A stretch of 64,000 bases of DNA from Myrmaecium sp. VS I D KN 1 (lineage: Eukaryota; Ascomycota; Dothideomycetes; Valsariales; Valsariaceae), in NCBI GenBank assembly GCA_019775845.1, contig JADQAV010000022.1, positions 76,830 through 140,829 on the forward strand. The letters are read 5' to 3'. Shown here piece by piece: positions 1 through 11,577 of the stretch. Each line of letters begins with the position of its first letter. Position 1 is the stretch's first letter. The translations under genes and the position numbers were made by a program. Under the pieces are notes generated by a model. The model was not told the DNA's origin and made no database searches. It saw only the letters and a program-made list of their open reading frames with translations.

Positions 1-460
1 AAACGGCGCGGCTTGGCTATGTAGTTTAGGTCAACTTAGGTCATACCGGCAAAATGATAGGGTGGATAAATGGTGAGTGAGCTGTTCTATGGGGTCGTAG
101 AATGAGTGATCGCTACGTATTGACCACATCGTACCTAGGTAGGCAGTGGCGGATGTAAGGGTTTGAGTCGAGAAAGAGTCGTGCTACAGATTGGTTTTGT
201 GGTAGATACTACTATATACGTAGTACCTTTTCTTCCTATTCCATGTTCACACAGTCCATTCAAAAGCTTACGTATGATGCATTATCTACTATCATCGACA
301 TCTTCGTGCAGGATCAAAAGCCATCTCTCTGGTTAAATCAGACGCTATATCCGCAGCCAGCTTCCCCGAGAGAGGATCCCTTCCCATATCTTCTTCCTCG
401 TGCCCACCTGGCTGGTCATAGCAGCAGCAGCTGCTGCTGAAGGTTCTGCTCCTCCTCCTC
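1..460. other. No gene seen
   Basis: AT-moderate sequence with many stops in all frames. A short CAG/CTG-rich patch lies at about 420-475. I see no convincing coding region or RNA gene here. Confidence 0.5.
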
Positions 461-634
461 CTACTGCTGCTCGAGAAGGCCCTGCTTACCTTTGTCACGA
501 TGCGACTTCCTCCTTGACGACTTGTTCGCTTCTTCGCCGTATATACATGTAAACGGCCATTCCTCTCCGTTCCGCACATGTGAGAAGATGAGCCCGACGA
601 TTTCGGGAATATCGAACACAGCTTGGCTGGCCAT
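461..634 (-). CDS. Short F-box-like ORF, possible gene fragment
   Basis: A 57-codon frame opens with Met-Ala-Ser-Gln and continues FDIPEIVGLIFSHV, which has the spacing of the first helix of a fungal F-box (LPxELxxxIxxxL). Nothing after residue about 20 resembles the rest of an F-box protein. A GT donor-like site (GTAAGC) lies near 490, but joining it to a downstream acceptor gives only a short basic tail. It could be the first exon of a decayed F-box gene, a truncated microprotein, or chance. The intact F-box gene at 1540-3326 begins with a similar LGLPEILAVIFIHL, so a relic of a duplicated F-box gene is my preferred but weak reading. Confidence 0.25.
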   Translation of the reverse strand: MASQAVFDIPEIVGLIFSHVRNGEEWPFTCIYGEEANKSSRRKSHRDKGKQGLLEQQ

Positions 635-1539
635 GGCGATGGTGGTTGGTGGTGGTCTGGGTTAGTCTTGGGAGAGAGATTGTTAAGTGGTGGTGAGAGA
701 GATGAATCAGTGGTGGTGACTGAAGAAGAATTGGAGGTTGCAGTATGAAGGTGTGCAACAATCGGATGGAACTACGCGAGGTTATAAAAGTCGGTTAGAA
801 AAGGATGCGGTGAGAGAAAGCTAGCCATCAGGGTTTTGCTTTCTTGTCTATTGGATTTTGACTTGCTCGTTACGAGAGTGAATACTAGAAGATCATCCAG
901 TTACTCTTATATCAGTTACGTACCTTGCATTTGTCCGCCAATTGTAAATGTGAAGAGTTATAGATGTAATGCTTCTTATATATGCATATATAAATGTTTG
1001 TGCCTTGTATCAGGCTAGGAAACGACGTTCTTGATAAGTGAAGACGTTACTGGATGACTTGACCCAAAGTCACAACGAGCTGTTATAGCTTAATGATCAG
1101 CTTGAATGTAGTAACATAGGTGCGACAATAGACCTATATAACGTTGTAAATAGGATTCCCTCATAATGCTAGGATAGACCAATATAACGTTGTAAATAGT
1201 CTTCCCTCGGAACTTCTACCTGCTGTAGTCATGTGTTGTTGCTTTCTAGCCGTAGTGAGTTTTGCCATGGTCGCTTGCATTTCAGCGTGCTTCATGTCAG
1301 CACCAAGAATCATTGATGCGCAATCGACGATATTACACTCAAGGAGCTGAGCGAAGGACAAATAAAAGCCACTCTGTTCTGGATAGAGGATAGTGAATGG
1401 GAAAAAGAAGGCTCAACGTCTTCGAACCGACACTATTGTGAATGGGTAGAGATGGGATACCGGGTATACACACTACTGTCCAACCAACACGTGGATCTAA
1501 CCCTCCTCCGTCCGATGCCTCTCTTCCATCAGCCCTGGC
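635..1539. other. Intergenic, holds a short direct repeat
   Basis: No coding region is supported. It contains TATAAAAG at 783-790 and a two-copy direct repeat (listed separately). Confidence 0.5.
1130..1208. repeat. Imperfect 33-bp direct repeat, two copies 46 bp apart
   Basis: Copy one is at 1130-1162 and copy two at 1176-1208. Both carry the core ATATAACGTTGTAAATAG flanked by AGACC on the left and TTCCCTC on the right, and they differ at about four positions. The 13 bases between the copies are unrelated. This could be a local duplication or a pair of protein-binding sites. No gene is adjacent enough to assign a role. Confidence 0.7.
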
Positions 1540-3326
1540 CTACATACGTCCTGGTGTATGGCTGCAGTGAAGTGGTTGTCCGTGCTCTTTATATCTCCAC
1601 TTCCGTGTAGCCTCATTGCTGTAACCCCACTCACGGATCACCTCGGGCGTGAAGGGGGCATGAAGCCGATACTGCACCGGATACCACATGGACGCATACC
1701 TGTCGGGGTTGCCCAAATAGTAGCCCGCATCTTCCACCACCCGGAGTTTAGGAAACCAGACGGGCAACATGCGGGCGAGAAGGGTGGCGTGAGGACTACG
1801 GGCCCCGTAACCACCTATGGTGTTACAGCAACATGGCGCCAGAGCCAGGACCTGCAGATTCGGAAGAGCGACGGTATTGATTTGGTCTTCGCTCAGACAC
1901 GACTCGCTCGGGTCGAGGCAGACAGACACCTCTAGCGACACTTGCTCCAGCCTGGGACAGAGCTGGCCAAGCTCCCACAGCATGCAGGGACAAACGTGGA
2001 GAGAGTGTGGGTGACCAAACGCCAGCTTGAAGAACGTCAGATTGCTGAGGTCGCGGACGAATCCCATTATATCATCCACATCCACAATTTTTCTTCCGAC
2101 GGCCGCTTCGAATTCCAGCCAAAGAGTGGTGACTGATCTGGTCGACTTCCCGTGGGTGAGGCTATTGATCAGATTCATCGTTTTCGGCATGCCTATCTGC
2201 TGGCAGAAATACAGCTTGATCTCTTTCAGCGCTGCGAGGCCGGCCAGGGCTTGCCGGATGTCTTCGTTGGATGATACGGGTAGGACTTGAGAGAGCCGGA
2301 CTTGAGGGATGACTTCGAAATCAAGCTTCTCGATTTGAGGGATCTGCGGAAGAAGCCATCCAATAAAGTCTATCGACGTCTGCATCCGCACGCTGCGAAG
2401 GTTACGCAAGTGGTGCGAGACAACCGATCTGGACCGGTACAAGATGTCCTCCACCCAGTACTCTGCATAACTTTCGCTCCCTTCGACAATCGCTAGAGAC
2501 TGCAGCCAGCCTTTCTCGAGTAGTCCGTTAAGCACAAAGCGGCAATCGTCCCGCCAGGTGTTATGATATGGTGGCCGGTTGATGGGAATCAATGCCGGCC
2601 AGTAGGGCAAAGGGCTGAACCTTCGCAATTTGGGATCGATCGTGATCGACCAGTTCTCGAGTTCGAGGCTGCCATAGCGGACTTGGCTGAAAGACTGCGG
2701 TAAATCAATGGTTAGCCGCCTTTCTTTCGTTGGACGAACCAGCGAGCAGTACATACATTCAGATACCCGATGATGTGCCAGGTGACATAGGAAGACATGA
2801 GCTGGGGAGCGTACGTGCGCGGGCGTTGCCTGATGCAGACATGCTTCAGACCTGGATGCAGGACACGGCTGGCCATGAACCCAAGTGCAGCAACTCAGGT
2901 GCTCTGCCATTTACTGTGACGCCAATCGATCTCGACGGTGAGGCGGTGCATGGTAGGGAAGGATAGCTGCTTGACATGCGCCCAGTTCACACGATTGACT
3001 GAAAGGGTGAGCTGCCGGATCTTCGACGCATAGACCTGTTGGCGGACAGGCGCGCACCGTGACAGATCCTCTAACCGACAGGCTTGCCATATGACTCTCA
3101 TGCCTTCTTCAAAGCATGTTTTGTTAACAAGAGAAACATTCAGTAAGGCGCGGTTTTTCAATCGGCGTGCAGCTTTCTGAGACTTCGGCATGTCTGCAAG
3201 CCCGTCGAGCTCGCTGACGATCTGGCCTTTGAGCCGGAATTTCCAGACCAGGTCGTCATCGTCATCTAAGTGGATGAAAATCACGGCAAGGATCTCGGGC
3301 AGACCTAGAGCGATAGCAGCAGCCAT
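1540..3326 (-). CDS. F-box / leucine-rich domain protein
   Basis: Predicted 553 residues from three exons: 3326-2915, 2851-2757 and 2694-1540, with introns of 63 and 62 bases. The N-terminus (residues about 5-65) has the fungal F-box pattern: LGLPEILAVIFIHL, then a loop, then LLNVSLVNKTCFEEGMRVIW. After it come irregular leucine-rich segments (SKIRQLTLSVN, LHRLTVEID-type spacing, LKEIKLYFCQ, LEQVSLEVS, LQVLALAP). F-box proteins bind Skp1 through this motif and hand substrates to the SCF ubiquitin ligase. The substrate cannot be told here. The second exon was recovered by splicing: the first frame otherwise stops within the first intron, and the junctions restore a continuous leucine-rich reading. 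Fungal genomes carry many such fast-evolving F-box genes. The family call is firm, the exact function unknown. Confidence 0.8.
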
Positions 3327-5838
3327 GGGGAAAAGGTATCCTGGTTGTGTTTAGAAGCAGCGACGCAGGTTAAGTGTTAATCATGGACTGCTGGAGACTC
3401 CTGGCAATTAATAAACATCGTGCGTAAGCTACTGGGTCACTGGATCACATTTTATAAGTTGCGAAAGTCGCTTATCAAACAAGCACTTCTTCATGACGAT
3501 TATTTATAGACGGTGTAGAAAGTTCATTAACACTCACAGGCGGTGAGAGGGTCGGAGATTGATCAAAGCGAATCTAAAGACATTTAATATTTATCACTTT
3601 TTGCAAATTGCACGCTGTTATAAGTGAATACAGCTTACAGTTCACAGGAGTGTGCGGAGTCGTAGGTCGCTAATCTCCTACACACGTGTCTCTTCGTATT
3701 CTGCCAACACTTAATTTCGCAGCTCATCCTCCCAGGTCACGGCTGCAACGTTACCGCACATTCAAACGCCGCTCCGGAATGGAGCCGTTCGATGTCATTC
3801 AGGTGACCTCCACACGGGACTCTGACAGCTTTTCTACCCGTTTCTTTCCTAGGCGATAGAGCACCGGCTCCAGTATCAGTCTCTTCAGCTTCAGAGACCC
3901 CGCCTTCGAACGGCAGCATGCGCAGTTTACTTATATCCTATACAGGCATCTATGCTCCAGAGTATGCAAGTTTGGGCGAGACGGAGCGATTTGGGCAACG
4001 ACACAGGAGCATAGTGGTTGTATCAGTAGTTCCGGCACGCTCTTTTATCCACGTTCGTCATCGCCAGCCCGATAATTGTTTACCAACGGCTCAACATCTT
4101 CTTACTCTTCATCGATGGCTCCTTTACCGATACTGCAACCATAACATCCTTGGAGCGCTAGCCTGACAGAACAAGCTGTAGAAACCACCAGATACTTTAA
4201 CGGGAGAATGACTTCAGTGCTAGTGGTCATGGCATCACACATCACCTTCGAAGGTTGAAGGAATGTGTCCCATTAGATATCCTCGCAATGCGGACACGCA
4301 GGCCAAAATTGCACGCTTCCAAGAACTACAGGTCTTCAAAAGTAAGAGGGCGGCCATCACGAGGCTCTGGGTAAGTATATATATTACACCATGCCCGCAC
4401 AGATTAGCTGGCTGTCTTCGGAAAGCCTGCAGAATTACTCAAGGCTTATAGAGCACCGAAGGACTCTCATAGCTTACTAAAGTCCTTTCACTGGCTTTTA
4501 CAGCTCGAGCTAGATCCTTACGTATGGTTATCGTGGTATATGAACCTCACAATCTAGCAAGCGGTCTTTCCTTTTTCTCTTCCCCTCGTTTTCACACTCT
4601 TATGCTCGAATTTCTTACGTATCTCCAACATAGTTCGAATCTGGACATAAATTAACGACTACTCCTAATATCACTACTTTACCTGTATAATGTGCGGATG
4701 CAAGGGCATAATCTTCTGCGTAGGTGTTGCTACTATCGTATAAGCAGTTGGATTTCGAATATCATATGCTACAGGCAACCGTAAACCATGTTCGCAGGAC
4801 CGACACGGCCAGATTACATGAAAGACCTGGGGTTAGCGGTTGTAAGGCGTGCCGCAGGTGCGTTTTGCCGTCACAGGTTAGTGGGGGCCGATGCTGTTAT
4901 ACCTGGTAGCATACCGCTCCTTTGAAGGCTTCAGAAAGCTGAATAGAAGCGCCGTTGTGAGGAGGAACGATCCATAGTGTTTATGAGCCATATTTCATAA
5001 CAACATACATCCCAAATACTTACTTCTACTAAGAGATTACTAGATAAACAGATACGATAGATGGAATTTTCAACATGTTTCAGCTACTCGTCCTTCAAAT
5101 ACAGGTTCACGGCCATTATATATAGCACGTGATATGCACCAATTATTCAAGTTCCTTTCAATAACAAGAAGTGCAAAGGGAGCCAATGAGGAGGTGTACG
5201 GTAGGAGCCTCTTCTCTTATCTTTGCCGACCTAACCCGCCGAAAGCCGAGGGGACAAACAACCTGGACCAAAACAAGTCCTCCCACGTGACGACCTTCCA
5301 CACGTCAAGAGCTCAACACCACGAGCTCAAGTCGCGATGCGCCAACACCGCGGCCACCACTCGAATGAAGAAAAATATAATAATTTGGCATTCAACGTCA
5401 ATTCAACTCTGCTATCCAACTACTATCGATCGAATGCGTTTCCCCAACCTCCTGAGCCTTAACGCTGCAAACTAGCTCAAGGCGCAAACGCGGTGATAGG
5501 GGCGGCACGACAAAATGCAACGCTCGGGAAAGCTGGATACGGGAGCCGGGTCGGGTTCGAAGGCAATAGGGACCCGAATGATGGCGCTAGATACGCTTGA
5601 GCGGTTACGTACGAGATAAGGCGATGAATCCATTGTTGGAGGGGGAGGCCGGAATTGAAGTCCTCCAACCTGCGGCTTCGTTCCGGCCACGGCATATAAG
5701 CGGCGAGCGACGCCCGCTTTTGGACGCTCAACCTCCAAAAACCTCAGAAGGAATCTCCTTAGTCAGCAACGGCTAATCTGAGTCCAGCCTTTCCATTCAA
5801 ACACCCTTTTTTTACACGGATTTCTTCTTTGATCCATT
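3327..5838. other. 2.5-kb intergenic spacer between divergent genes
   Basis: It separates the F-box gene (minus) from indoleamine dioxygenase (plus). Only short frames without family resemblance are present. Base composition shifts from AT-richer (3330-5450) to GC-richer (about 5470-5720) towards the dioxygenase, as expected for its promoter. No repeats or RNA gene were recognised. Confidence 0.5.
5694..5700 (+). promoter_or_regulatory. TATA-like box of the indoleamine dioxygenase gene
   Basis: The motif ATATAAG lies about 140 bases before the start codon at 5839. It is followed by a pyrimidine-rich leader (5796-5830), a common arrangement in fungal promoters. The assignment rests on position and motif only. 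Confidence 0.3.
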
Positions 5839-7425
5839 ATGTCTACTTCATCTTTCGAAGTCCTCTCGGACCCCCGGCCTCATGACCACACCCTGCCGGC
5901 CTTCATGGTCTCCACGGCCCGAGGCTTCCTTCCTAGGGCGGACCCGGTCACCAACCTCCCTCCTGAGTTCGATGCCCTTGAGTCTATCCTCCGCCGGATG
6001 CCTATCACGACCGCCACGGGGGCGCCTGGCCTTCTCGCCCATGGTGATCTTGGTGAGACTGTCCAGCAAGAGCTGCCGGACTTGAGTGCTGCCATTGAGA
6101 ATTATGCGCACGATCTTCCCCTGATGACCGCTCTTTACCGGGACTACTCGTTCCTTGCGTCGGCCTACCTTCTCGAGCCGTGTCACATGAGGTTCATGAA
6201 AGGGGAGGACTATGGTCTTGGCCGTCAGGTCCTGCCTAGCAAGATAGCGTTGCCCATCGCTAAGGTTGCTGCCATGTGCGTGTCTCCATCTCTCATTATC
6301 TTGTGATCATATTGACAACCTTCCAGTGCTGGTTTCAAACCATTCATGGAGTATGCAGGCTCTTACGCCTTATACAACTACCGGCTTGAGGATCCTGCAT
6401 TCGGGCTGGAGTATAACAACCTCCGCCTCGTCCGGGCGTTTGAGAATGGCTTGGACCCGGAGTCGTCCGAGGCAGGCTTTGTCCTCGTCCACATCGCAAT
6501 GGTCCGTCATTCCGGTGCTCTTGTGTCCGGTGCGGAGAAGGTCCTTCACTCTGCCGCGGCCAAGGATCGCGACGACTTCAATGCAGGAATGAGAGAGGTG
6601 GTCGAAGCATTGGAGAAGGTCAATGCTGTCATGAACAGTAAGTTGGTGCTTCCTCCGCGTCGTCGATTGTCGCGTTGACATCCTCAGGTATGTGGGCAAA
6701 GAGCAAACCACATGATTACACCAGCTTCCGCACCTTCATCTTCGGAATCAAAAGTCAATCCATGTTCCCCAACGGTGTCATCTATGAGGGCATCAGTGAA
6801 GAACCTATGTACTTCCGTGGCGAGAGCGGTGCCAACGATAGCATGGTGAGCCCTAATGCACCCCTTACCAGCCGCCATCTTCTAATCATCGCGCACCAGA
6901 TCCCTCTCTGCGACAACCTCCTGCAGATCAACATGCCCGCAACCCCTCTCACCGATATCCTGAAAGACTTTCGGTCCTACCGGCCCGGAAACCACCGCGA
7001 CTATCTCGCCTACGTCGCCGAGACATCCGAGAAAAACGGCGTAAAGGATTTCGCCCTCAAAGACTCCGAATCCGCGGCCATCTACCTCCAAGCCTTGGAC
7101 CAAGTCCGCGACTTCCGCTGGCGCCATTGGTGTTTTACGCGGGAGTACATCCTGAAGAACACCAAGCACGCGACTGCGACGGGTGGAAGTCCAATCGTTA
7201 CTGTAAGGCATTCCCGTTGCAGGTTTCTGGTTTTGTTAAGCTGACGCGTAGCAGTGGCTTCCGAACCAACTCCAGGCGGTGCTGGAGCAGATGTTGAATG
7301 TGGCGACCTATTGCGTGTCGAAGTCGGACACGATCACGCATATTGTGGATACGGCGAGGTTGCAGCAAGACACGCTCAGGAAGGAGGTCCAGAAGTATTG
7401 TGAGGAGAGAGGGGTCGCTGTTTGA
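5839..7425 (+). CDS. Indoleamine 2,3-dioxygenase family protein
   Basis: Predicted 459 residues from five exons: 5839-6275, 6327-6637, 6688-6845, 6900-7202 and 7255-7425. The family uses haem iron to open the indole ring of L-tryptophan, giving N-formylkynurenine, the entry to the kynurenine/NAD route. Family landmarks are clear: the DLPLMTALYRDYSFLASAYLLE region near residue 100, the KPFMEYAGSYALYNYRL segment after exon 1, the FRTFIFGIKSQSMFPNGVIYEG core, the haem-ligand region FRWRHWCFTREYI, and the C-terminal TGGSPIVTWLPNQL. The last motif is restored only by the final splice, which supports the model. The length is usual for fungal members. Fungi carry several paralogues (alpha, beta, gamma) with different tryptophan affinity, and I cannot say which this is. 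No neighbouring kynurenine genes were found. Confidence 0.93.
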
Positions 7426-7838
7426 CCGATCGATTATAAGATTCATAGTTCATGACTCTATGATTCTAGAATATAATATGCAGCTTTGTACTCCAGCGGT
7501 TGGATATGCTCTCCAGTGATGCCCCTTGCTTCCTCAGGCCATGATGGCATCGGAGATAGGTCCGTGCACGTAGTCAATCTGACCCCGCCCCCGCACTCTA
7601 ACAACTCCCGGCCCGACCGACAGGGTGCGCGGTGATCTCGTCATCTTCTCCGCACTTTACAGCTCTTTGTCCTACCATTAATCAGCATACGGCGTTCTAA
7701 GTTCGCTGCAACATGTGAGACATGCCTGTTAGATGACGATAAAACCGCTTGAGCCTCCGCGGCCACTGCCATGTCTCCTTAACTCCTTTTTGAAACCAAC
7801 TTTGCCTGCCACCTAGGATCCCCTCAAAAGCGTCCACA
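7426..7838. other. Intergenic, no gene seen
   Basis: A 413-base gap between two plus-strand genes. It should hold the terminator of the dioxygenase and the promoter of the DUF427 gene. No motif is strong enough to annotate. Confidence 0.5.
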
Positions 7839-8683
7839 ATGTTGACCGAGTAAGCTCACATTCGCACGAGGCTCCCCAGAGAGTTCTCTATACTGACATG
7901 CCCCAAAGCCTCCCAACCCTAGCCACGCGGCTCATGGACTTCGGTCCCATCCGCACCCTCTCCACGCCCAAACGCATACGGATCCTTCTCAACCATCACT
8001 TCATCGCCGACACGACCTGCGCCCAGCTGATCTGGGAGCACGCCTACTACCCCGTGTACTACATCCCGCTCGCCTCCCTCCGCTCCGGGCCCGCCGACAT
8101 CACCACCGTGCGCAGCCTCTGCAAAGGCGCCGAGCAGCTGCTGCTCCAGGTGGGCGACAGGCAGTGCCACAAAGTCATCAGCTTCACCGACGGCGCGGCG
8201 GAGGCGGCCAAGGCGCTGCGGGGGTATGTGCACATCCCCTTTGATGGACCCGATGCGTGGTATGAGGAGGATACAAGGATCTACGTGCACCCGAAGGACC
8301 CCTACAAGCGCATCGACATCGTGCACTCGACGCGGCCGGTCAAGGTGCTCGTCGGCGGCAAAGTGGTGGCGGAGACCACATCCTCCTACCACCTGTACGA
8401 GACGGGCTTGCCGCGGCGGTTTTATTTGCCTCCGACGGCGGTGGAGCCGAGCGTGCTGAGGCCCAGCGAGACCACGACGCAGTGTCCGTATAAGGGGGTT
8501 GCGGAGTATTATTCGGTGCAGCTGGAGGAGGGGGGCGAGGTGTGGAAGGATGTGGTGTGGTACTATCGTACCCCGACGTTGGAGAGCGCGCCGGTGGCGG
8601 GGTTGCTGTGCTTCTATAATGAGAAGGTGGAGATTGAGGTGGATGGGGAGAGGCTGGAGAAGGTGAAGAGTCCGTTTGCGTGA
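7839..8683 (+). CDS. DUF427 domain protein
   Basis: Predicted 261 residues from a tiny 11-base first exon (7839-7849, encoding Met-Leu-Thr-Asp across the junction) and exon 7909-8683. The DUF427 hallmark lies in the second half: KRIDIVHSTRPVKVLVGG, then VVAETTSSYHLYETGLPRRFYLP, then TTQCPYKGVAEYYSV and VVWYYRTP near the end. The first half (WEHAYYPVYYIPL, then HIPFDGPDAWYEED) repeats a weaker version of the same fold, as in many fungal members. The domain is a small beta fold of unknown biochemical role and is often annotated simply as DUF427. The start was chosen because the spliced Met gives a compact N-terminus and consensus splice sites. An alternative start is the in-frame Met at 7898. 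Confidence 0.88.
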
Positions 8684-9215
8684 GCGGTGGGGGGGCGGGT
8701 TTGGGGGCTTGTTGGATCTTATACAGTGTTTGGATGGGTGCGGGCGTATTTTTCTATGGATTATTTTCAGAATGGAACATGTCATACATGATTGACGAAT
8801 TACCAATAAGAAAAGCTGAAATCGTATCAACGGATCTCGCAATGTCTCATAGTTTTGGTGAAACAAGTTCCTTGCAATTGGGATGCGATGTTTCTGCCAT
8901 GGCGCATGCCTCAGGCAGCCTTCGTTCTTGTTGCTGACAAGCGATCCTTGGTCCATCGCGTACTGTTTCTTGGCATTTTTCGCTCTCTTCGCTCTCCCAA
9001 CCAGCAGCACAGCGCATTTTGAGGCATGACGAATTTATATCTCTATAGCTTATAATGACTTATCTATTATTCTAAAGGATTTTTATAACTTTTAGAGCTT
9101 CTACAGGGCAACAGAGCCAGTTGACGCCTTATCTTCCTCTTCACGGTGTCAGCATTTATATACGCAATTAAGCCATTACTTTTCATCAACCAAGTGGAAG
9201 CTCAGCTTCTAATCA
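8684..9215. other. Intergenic, no gene seen
   Basis: 532 bases between the DUF427 gene and tRNA-Asp. AT-rich patches at 9020-9100. No coding signal. Confidence 0.5.
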
Positions 9216-9326
9216 TCTTCCTTGGTCTAGTGGTCATGATTTCCGCTTGTCATCCAATCACTGTTCGAGTTCTCCTCGAGCGGTTGGCAAGCGCGGGAGA
9301 CCGGGGTTCGATTCCCCGAGGGAGAG
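9216..9326 (+). tRNA. tRNA-Asp (anticodon GTC) with a 39-base intron
   Basis: The acceptor arms TCTTCCT (9216-9222) and AGGGAGA (9319-9325) pair over all seven positions with one G-T. The D arm carries AGTGGTCA. The anticodon stem is TCCGC/GCGGG and the loop reads TTGTCA plus C once the intron is removed, giving GTC at 9249-9251. The T arm is CGGGG-TTCGATT-CCCCG. The intron (9253-9291) starts one base 3' of the anticodon, the canonical place for nuclear tRNA introns removed by the Sen endonuclease. The discriminator base is G, as expected for tRNA-Asp. Confidence 0.92.
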
Positions 9327-9331
9327 TTTCA

Positions 9332-9336
9332 TTTTT
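9332..9336 (+). terminator. Pol III terminator of tRNA-Asp
   Basis: A run of five T residues six bases after the discriminator base, which is the usual RNA polymerase III stop. Confidence 0.75.
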
Positions 9337-9825
9337 GCCCGATCGATGCAGGTCATACTTTATTTAGACTTGCTCGTGGCTTGGGTTCGATTTTTGGCGC
9401 TGTTTTGCTTCTTTTTGAGCCTTTGGCTGTGTATGCAGCTCGATTTGTGGCGCGGCGGCATGCTTGATGGACGCGGCTCGCGCTGCATAGGACTGAGGTT
9501 GGTGGAAGAAAAGGGCCGAGCAAGGCTGGGACGTCACTTACAAACCTACCTTCAGCAAGTATTTTACCTGCTACCTTCATGGTCAAGGGGCTTAAACCAC
9601 CCTCGAAATGCCCTCCTATGGGTGTAAGGTGGTCGACTCATCCACTCCCTAACTGGACTGCAGAAGGTACGTACAACAGTAGTTAAGATTACGGCCGTCC
9701 AATCGCTTATGCCTGACCGCATCATACAGTATTCATGTACATATGTACCAGGCTCACCCTGCTCCGTTTCCCCGCATCGCTTCTTCGCCAGCACATAATT
9801 GAGCCGCAATCATCCCGCAGTACAC
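9337..9825. other. Intergenic, no gene seen
   Basis: 489 bases between tRNA-Asp and the MATE-like locus. Only short non-family frames. Confidence 0.5.
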
Positions 9826-11577
9826 ATGGTGAGACCAAGCTCCCATATCCGATACAGAATGCTCCCCAGGGACGACATCGAAGAGACTACAGTTTCCGTT
9901 GATGGCCATCTCGACGACCGGCCGGAGACACAAGGTTCACCTTCAATACTCCACCGAGAATTGACAGAGCCAGCGATATGGCGGCGCGACAGGTGAGCGC
10001 AGCAACCACCGACGCGTAATTTCAGAGCATGATACGGCCATCTCCAGATACGCCGGCGCCCTCGCCTTCAACCTCGCCGCCTTCACCTCCCCGCCCTCTA
10101 AGCCACCCTCTCCAAGATCTGGGTGTCCCACATCGACGCCTCCCTGCTCGCAACCACCGACGTCTACACCTACATCGGGGTGGTCGCCGAAGTGCTCAAC
10201 GAGGGGCTTCCCCGAGCCACCTGGCTCATCATCGGCGACGGCGGGTCCCGCAGCCGGCCCGCACGGCTGCGGCTCGCGCACACGCTCATCGCCTTCCAGG
10301 CGGGGCTGGGCGCGCTGATGAGCGCGATCTTCCTGGCGGCGGCGCCGGCGTTCGCGGCGGGCTTCGTGCCCGCGCCGGCGCGCACGGCGAGCGTGACGTA
10401 CGTGCGCGTCAGCGCGGGCGTGGCACTGAGCGCGGCGGTGGAGACGGCGGTGGCGGCGGCGACGCGGGCGCTGGACGCGCCGGACGTGCCGGTGCTGGTG
10501 AGCTCGGTGAAGTTTGGGGTCAATATCGTGCTGGATTTGCTGTTGATTTCAAGGTTCCGTGTGGCGCGCGTGGCGCCGTCGGTGAATAAGCAGGCGTGGA
10601 TTCGGTTGGCGTGTGATATGAGCGCGGCGTTGGCGGGGTTGGTGTACTTTTTGTGTTGTAATGGGGTGCGTGTCGCTGCTGCTGATGCGGGGGGCAGGCG
10701 TGAGAGCTTGATGCCGAATGTGAGGGATTGGGTTACGCTGGCGCAGCCGGGTGCTGTTACGTTCGTTGAGTCGGCGGTCCGCAATGCGCTGTACCTCTGG
10801 CTCGTCAGCGGGATTGTGGCCCTGGGCTCCGACTACGCGACGGGGTGGAGCGTTTTCACGACAATCAGATGGGGGCTCGTGATGGTTCCGGTGCAAGCGC
10901 TTGAAGCGACGGCGTTGACGTTCGTTGGTCATGCATGGGGCCGCTGGCGTCGAAATATCGGCGTGGATGTCCGGCGACCGAAGGCATCGTGGAGGGATTT
11001 GTTCGGTCAGTGAACTGCCCCCTTCTCCGATGAGGTGGTATCTTTTGACCCTCATGCAGACATCACCCGTCCTGCCCTCGTCTCCCTGAGCATCGCGCTC
11101 GTGGTAGAGATCCCGCTGTGCATCTTGCTGGGGCTCTTCGGCTGCCGCCCCTTCGCCCACTACCTCAGCAACTCCGACACCGTCGCGCGGATCACGGCGC
11201 ACATGTGGCGGACCATCGACTGGTAAGTGAGAAGCCCGCTTCATCCATCCTCCAAGCCAGCAAGATCTAGAGATACTGATCCAACAAAAAGGTGCTACAT
11301 CTTCTACGCCTGCTCCACCCAGCTCGCCACCGTCCTCCTCGCCACCCGGCCGCGCTGGTACCTCTACCAGTCGCTCGGCTCGAACCTGCTGTACGTCCTG
11401 CCCTGGGCGATCGTGTGTCAAACTGCTCACCTTGATGCCGACAACGCGTGGACGTATCACGCCTTGGTGTTTGGGGGCAGCTTGGTCTTTAGCTTTTTTG
11501 ATGTGCTCCTTGTGCTGCTGGGGTGGACGTGGGCTTTGCGGACGGGACGGGCGCGGCTTGAGGCTGTGAGGCTGTGA
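9826..11577 (+). pseudogene. MATE-like polytopic membrane protein, frame broken near the 5' end
   Basis: The exons 9826-9992, 10048-11005, 11060-11222 and 11292-11577 describe a hydrophobic protein of about 524 residues resembling the fungal proteins often annotated as MATE or multidrug-efflux-like transporters. Landmarks are [20 protein letters not shown] in exon 2, and several long hydrophobic helices ([57 protein letters not shown]). Exon 2 begins well (RYAGALAFNLAAF), but between about 10085 and 10101 the frame shifts by one base. The frame that continues as ATLSKIW is preceded by TAA. The summed exon length is one base short of a multiple of three, which fits a single lost base. No splice choice I tried repairs it. 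The product would be a truncated stub or an N-terminally shortened protein from an internal Met such as 10317. A sequencing error cannot be excluded. Confidence 0.6.

Noticed and set aside
5839-8683. Indoleamine dioxygenase plus DUF427 as a metabolic cluster
   Set aside because: Two adjacent genes with separate promoters and no transporter, regulator or further tailoring enzyme beside them. Neighbourhood alone does not support a pathway.
7919-9010. 363-codon minus-strand frame
   Set aside because: Shadow of the DUF427 gene, His/Arg/Pro-biased with no domain.
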